A DNA stretch of 64,000 nt from Notospermus geniculatus (taxonomy: Eukaryota > Nemertea > Pilidiophora > Heteronemertea > Lineidae): the NCBI GenBank assembly GCA_002633025.1, contig NMRB01000410.1, forward strand, positions 76,251-140,250, in the 5' to 3' direction. Below are positions 55,205-64,000 of the stretch, piece after piece. A model generated the notes under the pieces. It did no database searches, was not told where the DNA came from, and saw only the letters and a list, made by a program, of their open reading frames with translations. How positions within the stretch are numbered: position 1 is the stretch's first letter; each line of letters starts with the position of its first letter. Both the position numbers and the translations under genes were made by a program.

Positions 55205-55674
55205 GATGTAAAAACTTGTCCTTCGTCCCTTCTTGCCATCAATTGATCATCTTAAGTCTTCGGACCGACCTTCACCAGCCACTTCTATCTTTTTACCAAT
55301 AACCAGATTCCCTCCCCTCCTTTATCCCGCTATTATCGAGATGACCTGCGCTCAAATCTGTTCCCCAAGCTCCAAACAAGACGAGACGACAAAGGTTTGT
55401 ATTATAGAGGAGTGACAAATGATATTTACAATGGCTGTGTATCGTCATTAAGGGAATTGGTTCGAGGCCTTGAAAGTTTGGTCTGGATTTTCTGATATAT
55501 ATGTTATTATAGAACCCGACCACTTATATTTATTGATGCTCATAGGACAGAGTGGACTTGCGTCGCCATTTCTGAGGAGTTGATTTTTGTACGTTGGTGG
55601 TACATGTAATTCTGAGGGTAGCTGGATATCATCGTATTGGCTTGAACCTCGCAGGTGCCAGGTTCTATCCCCAT

Positions 55675-56135
55675 ATCATTCTAAGCAGTCTGTCCCTATA
55701 TCATCCTCTGTCCCATCATCTTCTGTCCGCATATCATCCTCTGTCCCCGTATCATCCTCTGTCCCCATATCATCTTCTGTCCCCATATCATCCTGTCCCC
55801 ATAAAATCCTCTGTCCTCATTTCATCCTCTGTCCATATTATACATGTCATCCTCTGTCCCCATATCATCCTCTTTCTTCATATCATCCTCTGTCCCCATA
55901 TTATACCATCCTCTGTCCCCACATTACATCGTCCTTTGTCCCCACATTATATCGTCCTCTGTCCCCATATTATATCATCCGCTGTCCCCCTTTTATATCA
56001 CCTCTGTCCCCACATTATATCGTCCTCTGTCCCCATATTATATCATCCGCTGTCCCCCTGTTATATCGTCCTCTGTCCCCATATTATATCATCCTCTGTC
56101 CCCATATCATCATCTGTCCCTGCATCCGTGCGCCA
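55675..56135. repeat. Short-period minisatellite (CTGTCCCCATAT-based)
   Basis: Units of roughly 18-27 bp combine CATCCTCTGTCCCCATAT and TATATCGTC. Several overlapping frames are open, which is a repeat artefact. Confidence 0.88.
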
Positions 56136-56874
56136 AATAAGGTATGCTGACCGGGTGAGTGGTCAGTCTAGGCCTTGATGCATATGGCCTCTTTGCAGAT
56201 CTGATCTGTCACCGAGAAGACTATCATATATGCCTGGGCGTATCTGTCAGGAAGTCACCGTCAAAAGCGCCAGTGTTATGACCGGACATGAAATATAGAC
56301 CAGGAAAAAACAAGCCAGTAATGGAATCAGCTTTAGATTACTATTGGAAGTTTGAATGAGTTGCCATCGCAGACAAGGAAAAAGTCAGCAGACAGTTAAG
56401 AAGTCCGGTCATCCGGATTCCAACTCTAGTGTTGTATGTGTTCAATAAGTAGACCAGTCAGATTGATCCAAATCGGATCGACGCAAAAATATTTTGGACA
56501 AAAAAATCCATTACGAGAATGTCGTGCTTGGACAAAGAACAAAGCTAGAAAGATCAGAAGTTCGGGAAAGTTGGGGGTCTGTTTATGCCTAAATTATCCA
56601 CACAGGAAGATCCTTTCATTTATTTTTCCTGTGACAAAGCGTTTTCGTAAATGCTGCTTTCTTCGTAATTATTGATGAAGAATCTGGGAGTGATTCTTTA
56701 GGACTTACGTCCTATATGGCAACCGAGCTGCCTCAGTTCGTTGTCCCGGTCAAAGAGTGCATTTCGAACTGTTGATCAGCAAAAGCAGCCGACGAAAACT
56801 GTTTCTTTTTGCGTACTACGTCATCAAATGTTGATTTTCGCGAAGTACGTCATCAATTGTTGAGGGTCTCCACA
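56136..56874. other. No supported gene
   Basis: Flank between the minisatellite and the 3' end of the RDH-like gene. No feature resolved. Confidence 0.35.
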
Positions 56875-56974
56875 CTACGACGCCAGACCAACCAGCTTTT
56901 CGCTAACGTCCCACAGCTTTGGACCAACCTCGTCCACCTTCATATGTGGTCGAAGCTTGTCTTCTTTGCAGTCA
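56875..56974 (-). CDS. RDH-like last exon
   Basis: Acceptor CCTTCCAG, 100 nt to a TAG stop at 56877-56875. It completes the GCT codon split by the intron and encodes [20 protein letters not shown] and a SEKLVGLAS terminus, as in the family. Confidence 0.75.
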
Positions 56975-59239
56975 CTGGAAGGAATAATGGGAATTCAAAT
57001 TACCAACCTTGCTTGAAGAAATTTGCTCAGATCTAAAGGCGTAGTTAAGATGAGTGCCAGTAGCCCTTTCCTTTTATACTTTTGAGTTTCCACCTTTTGC
57101 AAAATCAGCAATATCTGCTGAACGTGCTCACCATGAACCACAAATAATACGTACGCAAAGTATTTCCCTGTGACGTGTTCGGCCTCTTCTGACACAGCCA
57201 GATAGATCGTAGTCTGTGCACCCTGGGACGGCGACTTGAAGAAAAGCCAGGATAGGGATCCAATCACAAAAAATGTGGCTCGCCACCTCCATGACTTCTT
57301 AATCGCCTCGTTAGCGATGTTTGTGGGAATGACGCCGGGGTGAAGAGCGTTGGATACCACACCAGTGCCTGAAAATGTTAAATTTGCAAAAAAACGCCCC
57401 TTTCACACCGAGCCTACATACATGTGGAGTTGCGTCGCACTACCCACGCTGGCCTACGTGGCAGTACGCCGAAGGGCGCAAAGGGGTACGCGAGAAGGCC
57501 GCACTACCTATGCTATGCCTTACGCTGGCCTACGTGGCAATACGCCGAGGGACGCAAAGGGGTACGCGAGATGGACGCAAAAAAAGTAAAAAAGTTTAAT
57601 TTTTTCGCGTACTTTCGGCGTAGAGCACTGAACGTATACGNTTTCGCAGCGGTGCCTGCGGGGAGAACAAATATTTTGCTGGTGTGAAGTGCTACAGTCC
57701 TGTTTCTCAATGTTTCCCCTCACTGTGCGAAAAAAATATGTGAAATGAGAGTGAGAGACGTCCCCGTTTTCCCGTATTGAAAGATTATTCTCTCTCTAAG
57801 AGTCTTATGTTTGGAAACGCCGAGATACGTGAAAACACTTGGAAATGTTGCACCGGGTTTGTCTTTGGTTTTCGAGTAGTTTACTGTTTGCCGCATTGTA
57901 CCTGGGTTGGTAGGAAAATGTATATAAAGTCCATTTCCAGAGTATTTGCAAATTTTCGACCCCAATCGGGGTCTTCTTCAGGCTTGCACTTTTCCACACT
58001 AGATTTCAGAAAAGACTTCTCTGAAATCTTATTCTGAAGTCTTTTCTGAAATCCAGTGTGGAAAAGTGCCAGCCTGAAGAAGACCCCGGTTGGGGTCGAA
58101 CATTTGCAAATATTCTGGAAATGGACTTTATATACATTATCATATAGTGTGTCGATTTTTGTGCTCGCCTTCTCGTTGGTAGGAAAACACTCGAAAAAGG
58201 ATCGACATTCCATGTAGGTCTGCGGCTCCCTACTTCCATCAGTCTGTTGTAGGGGAACATTGACAGACGGGTAATAAAGACAGATGTTACACCGGCCGGT
58301 ACGAACACCATGGTCTTACCAGCATTGTTTATCAGGACATCTAACCGCCTCTCCTCCGCGATAACCTCCTCTGCAAATTTCCGGACAGACTCCAGAGACG
58401 CCAGATCCAACTTCTTCACGACGATTTCGTTGTTCCCGGTCTTTTTTCTTATCTCAGCGGCGACCTTTTCCGCTGCGACCGTGTTACGACAGGCCATGAT
58501 GACCCGGGCACCTGGGTCGAAACGGCGGTTGATTAGTTTATGCCAAATGGAGTTCGCAATTAAACTATCTATAGGCCTAATTATCAAGGCCACTTGAAAC
58601 ATTACTATGTACATATATATGATTTATGAAATCGGCGTGAAAAGGTCGTTGCACGCCTGCTACATGTATCACTCGATCAGACAGTTTTATCAATTAAAGT
58701 ATCGTCACCAGAACAGAAATAAGTTAAAATCTTATCAATCCACTTTCAATGTGATATGTAGGGACTAGACAAAATGACCCCGTCGGAACGCAAGTGCTTC
58801 TTAGAGAGGCGTCATGTTTGTCCTGCGACGTATTGATCAGAGCCCAACGGCTCATAAGGCGTGATATCTTCACAATGCACGCCGATAGCCCATTCATTTT
58901 TCTGGGCCTCCAACTGCGAGTAACAAGAGTACCTACAAGAGTACCGCTAGGTACTCAATAGCAACTTGTCTGTACTCGTTCAGAGTGCGTCGATCTCTCT
59001 TCGAAGCCTGCTCTTGGGCATTAGAATGCCGTAAGAAATTTCCGTCATTACCTCGTCTTGCCAAGTCTTCCACCGTCGCTCGACCTATCCCAGAGTTTGC
59101 TCCTGTCACAATGACTGTTTTCCCCACCATCGACGCTTTACTGGTACATACCCCTCCGCTGAACCAACGTCTAAGCACGACGAAAGTAGCCACTGGAAAA
59201 GTTACAATCAATGTGAAGATGCTCCCATATACGGCGTGA
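56875..59239 (-). CDS. RDH-like short-chain dehydrogenase, catalytic exons missing
   Basis: Four exons of a retinol-dehydrogenase-type SDR: 59052-~59239, 58320-58511, 57155-57368, 56875-56974. Exon 1 has a hydrophobic N-terminus, SGGVCTSKA and the NAD(P)-binding TGANSGIG. Exon 2 has [10 protein letters not shown] and NNAG. Then come [27 protein letters not shown] and GKYF, and a last exon ending [13 protein letters not shown]-stop. The middle exons with the catalytic Ser and YxxxK (NHLGHFLLT, SKLANVLF) are not found in 57369-58319. A single N at 57652 lies there. Exons 2 and 3 still join in frame. No in-frame ATG lies directly before the hydrophobic segment, and the nearest ATG (GTATATGGGAGC) is out of frame. 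It is either a decayed copy or an assembly loss. RDH enzymes reduce or oxidise retinoids or lipids at ER or mitochondrial membranes. Confidence 0.7.
57155..57368 (-). CDS. RDH-like penultimate exon
   Basis: Acceptor TTTTCAG, donor GTACGT, 214 nt. It encodes [17 protein letters not shown], then [17 protein letters not shown] and GKYFA, the substrate-side C-terminal region. Confidence 0.78.
57392..57690. mobile_element. ~300-bp fold-back element with internal duplication and N
   Basis: CGCCCCTTTCACACCG and CTGGTGTGAAG form the ends. CTGGCCTACGTGGCA...GGGTACGCGAGA occurs twice in the left half. A single N at 57652 interrupts the right half. Confidence 0.6.
57915..58140. mobile_element. 226-bp fold-back element with GACCCC hairpins
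   Basis: ATGTATATAAAGTCCATTTCC pairs with the right end. The inner TTCGACCCCAATCGGGGTCT arms and a ~30-bp core palindrome are nearly perfect. Family of 31497 and 38575. Confidence 0.8.
58320..58511 (-). CDS. RDH-like exon 2
   Basis: Acceptor ACCCAG, donor GTAAGA, 192 nt, phase 1-1. It encodes [20 protein letters not shown], then [12 protein letters not shown] and DVLINNAG, the classic second exon of RDH11-14-type genes. Confidence 0.78.
59052..59239 (-). CDS. RDH-like exon 1 (cofactor-binding motif)
   Basis: Encodes [27 protein letters not shown] and [13 protein letters not shown], ending ...DLARRG at a GTAATG donor in phase 1. The start codon is unresolved. The open frame extends 5' to ~59400, where the first in-frame ATG falls inside a TACATGTA motif (59375-59382). 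Confidence 0.65.
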
Positions 59240-59400
59240 CAACGGTCAGAAACCCCGGGGAGAAACCCTGCTTTCAGCTGTTGCTGGGAGGCTGATAGAG
59301 CGTGGGAGTAGCCTACTAACCCTAACGACCGAAGTCGGACAATGCTGGCAGACCAGTCATCGTGAAATTTGATGTACATGTAGGCCACGATGGTTAGCAA

Positions 59401-60139
59401 CGTGGCGATTGGAATTGCTCCCGCGGCTTAGCATCCGACGGTTATGCTTGTGAATGCGGGTGACCTTCAGTCTCTTGTTGCCTGAATAAGTGCCAGTTAC
59501 ATCCGTGGGCTTCTATGCTTCGGGTAATTCGTCTCCCCAAGAACCAAAGTGCCAAGGAAACGTCCATGGACATCCAGCAGGAGGCCGCCGCAACGGCACG
59601 GGGACAATCAGCTTGCCGAATATCCTGCAATATCCTGCAGTGCCCCGAAGTCTTACTTACCGGTGCCTGCACTGCTCCAGAAAAGTGTCGAGCGAAGAAC
59701 CTCACTTATTTTAGGCAACTCCATTTCCCCCACTCTATTCTGTATGGTTTGGATGTACTCCATATTTTACAGGCTTACATGTATTTTAAGGAATCACCGG
59801 TGAATGCGTCCTGACGCGGGTGTATTATCTGCCAAACAATGATTGTAGGCCTATTTCATAGGCCAATATGAAGTATAATATAATACCGGTATAATTTAAT
59901 AATTTCTAGGCCTACATGTATGAATCGATAGATGAGTTATCAAGGTCGGTGCATTCAAACTCGTTGAATAATCGTATCGGCAAGCAGTGTCCACTAGACC
60001 ATGGCCTGTTTTTTGACGCCAGACGTATCGATTTGTGTTGGCCTACCACCGATGGCGCAGTTGATTGCATCGTGATTTCCAAGGGTCATAAGAGATGGAG
60101 ATTGTCAACCTCTAGTTGGCGCCCCAGTAAACCGACCTC
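59401..60139. other. No supported gene
   Basis: Upstream flank of the RDH-like gene. Two TACATGTA motifs (59776-59783, 59913-59920). No promoter element was assigned. Confidence 0.35.
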
Positions 60140-60990
60140 GTCGGTGTCCTGTATGACCTCTTCCTCGCTGGTGTCCGGTAGACAGACCTCATCGTCCCTA
60201 GTCCGCTGGTGTCTGTAGACAGGTCTCACAGGTGTCCAGCCTCGCCAGTACTTCGTTGATATCCCTTAGGCAGACCTCGTAGTTGTCCAGCCTGCCCCTC
60301 CTTCGCTGGCGTCCGTAGATAACCTTCGCAAGTGTCATGCCTCGCCTCGACTTCGTTGATGTCCGGTAGGCATACCTCCTACTTGTCCAGCCTCGCCTCT
60401 ATCTTGCTGGCGTCCGTAGATAGACTTCGCCCGGGAGACTTCGCAAGTGTCCAGCCTCGCCTGACTTGGCTGATGTCCGGTAGGCAGACCTCATAGGCTC
60501 CAGCCTCGCCTCTACTTCGCTGATGTCCAGTGGTCAGACCTCACAGGATTCCAGCCTCGCCTCTACTTCGCTGATATCCGGTAGGCAGACCTTACAGGCC
60601 TCCAGCCTCGCCTCTACTTCGCTGATGTCCAGTGGGCAGACCTCACAGGTGTCCAGCCTCGCCTCTACTTCGCTGATGTCCAGTGGGCAGACCTCACAGG
60701 TGTCCAGCCTCGCCGCTACTTCGCTGATGTCCAGTGGGCAGACCTCACAGGTGTCCAGCCTCGCCGCTACTTCACTGGTGTCCGGTAGGCAGACCTCACC
60801 GGTGTCCAGCCTCGCCGCTACTTCACTAAATGTCTGTAGCATCCAGCCTCACTTCTAATTGCTGGTGTCTGTAGACCGACCTTGCAGTTGTTCTTTCTTC
60901 CTCTACTTCGCTGATATCCGGTAGGCAGACTTCACAGCTGTCCAGCCTAGCCGCTACTTCACTGGTGTCCGTAGACAGACCTCACAGATC
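60140..60990. repeat. 51-bp minisatellite, ~15 copies
   Basis: The unit TCCAGCCTCGCCTCTACTTC continues GCTGATGTCCAGTGGGCAGA and CCTCACAGGTG. The central units are exact 51-mers (17 codons) and stay open on both strands (minus frame: ARLDTCEVCPLDISEV repeated). The flanking units vary in length, so coding use is doubtful. Confidence 0.88.
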
Positions 60991-61071
60991 CAGCCTTATT
61001 TCTAATTGCCGGTGTCTGGTAGACCGACCTCTCAGTTGTTCAGCCTCGTAGCCTCTTCCTTGCTGGCGTCC

Positions 61072-61215
61072 AGGGGCCATATTTATGAAGCTTTCGCAAC
61101 TTTGCGTTCACGCAAATCTTTTGTAAAGCAGTCAGTGAACAATACGGCATGTGCAGCCAAACAATAGACTTGCGTTCACGCAGAGTTGCGAAGTCTTCAT
61201 AAATATGGCCCCTGG
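61072..61215. mobile_element. 144-bp fold-back element
   Basis: CAGGGGCCATATTTATGAAG pairs with CTTCATAAATATGGCCCCTG. The inner arms TTGCGTTCACGCA also pair. Confidence 0.82.
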
Positions 61216-62632
61216 TCCGGCAGGAAGACCTCACCGATTTCCAGCGACCCCAGGACACATCTGTTGACATCCATGCAGGGTTTACGTGGCCTCCAAGGGC
61301 TGATCGTCAAAGGAGATGATGTAGAGGTCTTGTAAATTTCCACCCAGGGGCCGCTTCCAAGTAGCTTTTCCTGTCTCTAGCAATTTCGACATCAAAGAAT
61401 GATTGATGATCATCACGCCTTACCGATCCCCCTGGAACCATCAAGCTGTGTCAGACATGAAGACGATGTGAGACAGGTTAAATATAGATAATACATCATG
61501 GTAACTGGTAACAAGTATACGTACTCTCTTTTCATGTGGTTCTTAGAAGTTGCGGGAAGGTTGGCTTTGTAGAGTTGGCTCTATGCGCTTTGGTACTTGT
61601 GAACCTCTTTGACTTTAGTGTTAAGTCAGAGAGTGACTCATAAGCCTAGCTGGCTAAGTTATTTATGCAAGTGTATGAAGTGACAGAAAAAGAAGGGTAG
61701 AAATGAACACATACAGGTCAGTGGGCGGATGTACTTTAAAACTTCTATGTGACAGTCACACTATACCTGTTTGCGTGTGAAGGGAGTGGTAGAAGTTGTT
61801 TGCATGTGAGGGGGTTGGAGGAAGGGCCCACCGCTGATCGTGCAAGTTGGATCAAGTTATGTTGGTGAGGAACGTGCATCTTTTGATCAAAGCATTGATT
61901 GAAACAAGTCGGCAGTCGTCATCTCGGAAGAGAATTCATAGGGTTGTCTAGAGTGTTGGTCAAAGATTTCAAGCCGTGCTGTTTTTCTTTTTGATCCCTT
62001 CTTTCGCCAAATTGCTCCTTCCGTGTCCTGCTTTCTGCCCATACGCTCCGCCTTCAGATCTCGTCTACCAGTCATCGACAACTCTAAGGGGCCAAAATCG
62101 ACAGAACTTTAGGGGATTAAGTCCTTTTCTTCTTGGCTGTTGGAGATTCCTGTAAAACGTCCGAATCTACTTACACTAATGGTACAACAGGAAAGTGAGC
62201 GCACTTTACCGGTAACCCACAGCGTTGATAATGCATTTCCTGTATTGCGTGCTTACATCTTTACATTTTGATCGTTGCAAGGTCGTCACTTCGGCAGGTG
62301 GCTGCATTTCTTTCTGATTGGGAGGGGGTATTCCCGAACCGACCCGAGGAGGGAAGGAGGGTTCCTCCGAACCAGCACCGTGTAAAAGGATTGACATTTC
62401 TGACTTGCGAGCAAAAGCTACTGGTACATGTAGGACAGATTTGAAAAAGTACATCGTAAGAACTCTGTCACGAAACTGACCATGCCATGCCGCAAGGAAG
62501 ATGGAATGGAGTTTCGTGGTTTGTTTCCAAACGTCAATCTTCATCACACGTTTCAGGTGTCGACGGATATCAATCGAAACGGCCATAGCTGAAAAATGGA
62601 CCCGACAGATATGTAAATAAATGGTCTAAAGA
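61216..62632. other. No supported gene
   Basis: A minus-strand frame of ~126 codons starting with ATG (62586-62206) lacks motifs and splice evidence. The rest is unique-looking sequence. Confidence 0.35.
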
Positions 62633-62778
62633 CCTGGGACCTTATTCACAAAGCCCCGTAACTTTTAAGGGTACACAAATCCTTTGTCAGGCTGATAGTG
62701 AACAACAGGTTGTCCGCAAAAGGACAATGGTTTGCGCACTCCCGTAAGTTACGGGAGCTTCGTGAATAAAGGTCCCAG
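62633..62778. mobile_element. 146-bp fold-back element
   Basis: CTGGGACCTTATTCACAAAGC at the left pairs with GCTTCGTGAATAAAGGTCCCAG at the right. Confidence 0.82.
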
Positions 62779-63161
62779 ATGAAGAAATTCGGCCTACGCA
62801 GGTAGGCTACTCACAAACAGACACTATGCATGGAAGTATTTAATAAATTTTATGCAGTGCCAAGACGAGCTCCGAGAATTCCAGCTTCTGGTGCGCTAAT
62901 GTGGCCGACAAGCCAAAACACCGAATTTATACCAGCGCTATTACACAACACTTAAATACGAAAGTCATGCCATTGAGTAGGGCTATTTTGAATGGCGTTG
63001 ACCACAACGGTCTGGCGACTTTCAGTGCCTGACAGTGCCAAGTATAGAAGGTCCGAACAAGAATGAAACGATACCCCTTTGTTTGTACAGTGTGGTTGGT
63101 CACGTTGGTCGTCCAAAGTGTAGGAAGCACTTGTCAGGCTTGTTGGGCAAAATGGGCAGAC
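62779..63161. other. No recognisable feature
   Basis: No gene or repeat resolved. Confidence 0.35.
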
Positions 63162-63339
63162 AGGTGTCATAGAATGTAATGCCCCCGATATCAGATGCCC
63201 GCTTCTTTTGTCCAGGGGACATCTGGTAACAGAAGTTAACAGAAGTTCTGTTTGTCAGTGGCCGGCTGACCCTTAATCCGTCAGAATCTATTGTTGTGGG
63301 GCATCTCATATCGGGGGGCATGACATTCTACGACACCGG
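63162..63339. mobile_element. 178-bp fold-back element
   Basis: GGTGTCATAGAATGTAATGC and CATGACATTCTACGACACC form the ends, with inner CCCCGATATCAGATGCCC / GGGGCATCTCATATCGGGG. Confidence 0.8.
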
Positions 63340-64000
63340 GGGCAAGCGCACATCCGTACATGTTGTTGCTCCTTTACATTATGACTTTGGTAATCGGAAT
63401 GCCGCTCGGAGCTGTTTGCTCTTCAAGGGGGCGAATTTCTGTGTTGTGTTCTCCTCGAAAGTCAGTCCCTACCTCTCCGACCATACAGAAGTGACAACTT
63501 AATGTTAAAGTACTCCTTTGACGACAGACCTGAACGAACGACAGACAGAAGCGTTCCATTTGAAGTGGATACAAATGCGTGTAGTTTACGACAGTGACGT
63601 GTTCTACATCTCTGGTATTCTTGGCTTGGAATGCACCATGAAAGCAACAGGCACGCTAAGTCAAAACCTCAAGTTGTAGCGTTTGAGTGATTACAGGAGG
63701 AGTTCCGCTTTGAAGTTTCTTGGTATTTGTCGAAGCACGAAGGGCTTTGTCAATCAGTGGATAGAACCGCTGGTACCTTATTCATCGGATGCGGGATTAA
63801 TGCCTACAACATGAAAGCCGTCGCCGTCACGGATCATGACAATACTCAAGTTAGCACGCAACGTTGTCCTCTCAAATATAATATTCCGCACTGTTTTTTC
63901 CCGCCCGCTTTTGAATCAAAGGGCCACGTCCCCTTTTGTGATATTTTTAATTTCTTTTTGTCATTTTCAACAAGGGTTATTTTTTATTTTCATTTTTATG
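63340..64000. other. No supported gene at right edge
   Basis: Unique-looking sequence without a supported coding exon or repeat. Confidence 0.35.

Noticed and set aside
55587-56178. Overlapping plus-strand open frames of ~190 codons
   Set aside because: They lie across a short-period minisatellite with all frames open. Composition is repetitive and no domain is recognisable.
62206-62586. 126-codon minus-strand ORF beginning MAVSIDIRRHLKRV
   Set aside because: No recognisable domain, no convincing splice partner and no supporting context. Length is within chance for the window.

Overview
The window is animal nuclear DNA: genes split by GT-AG introns, retroposons, dense fold-back DNA elements and minisatellites. 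A tandem group of secreted C-type-lectin-like genes, an RDH-like dehydrogenase, very many miniature inverted-repeat elements and a large excess of the 8-mer TACATGTA suggest a marine invertebrate. Amphioxus (Branchiostoma) is my best guess, but I cannot prove it from sequence alone.

Layout. 0.3-6.1 kb (minus strand): the 5' part of a secreted M12B (ADAM/ADAMTS-type) metalloprotease, rebuilt as seven phase-consistent exons, with the catalytic end beyond the left edge. 6.1-28 kb: mostly repeats, including fold-back elements (several nested, some with target-site duplications), a tRNA-derived SINE with a 12-bp target duplication, a 40-bp self-complementary satellite, 163-bp, ~40-bp and 55-bp tandem arrays, and a ~2.5-kb tandem duplication (20.3-24.8 kb). 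28-42.6 kb: two ~6-kb duplicated units and a shorter third one, each ending in a single-exon, two-domain C-type-lectin-like gene. 42.6-48.7 kb: two near-identical segments on either side of a 709-N gap, probably another duplication or two haplotypes placed end to end. 48.7-56.5 kb: repeats, a duplicated ~0.5-kb segment and weak exon candidates. 56.9-59.4 kb (minus strand): an RDH-like short-chain dehydrogenase whose outer exons are present but whose catalytic exons are not found. 59.4-64 kb: a 51-bp minisatellite and three fold-back elements.

The genes are not an operon and no shared pathway is evident. The lectin copies share promoter-proximal sequence, a signal peptide and a nearly constant second domain. 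They differ in three short loops that carry in-frame indels and repeatedly regained N-glycosylation sequons, a pattern expected of a diversifying recognition family.

The most interesting signal is TACATGTA. I count 26 copies where about 1-2 are expected. At six places a closely related copy of the same sequence has plain TA where this one has TACATGTA (once TACATGTACATGTA), and a seventh site is more complex. This is what excision footprints of a TA-targeting (Tc1/mariner-like) element with CA...TG ends would look like. Four single-N junctions and the N gap mean some duplications may be assembly artefacts.
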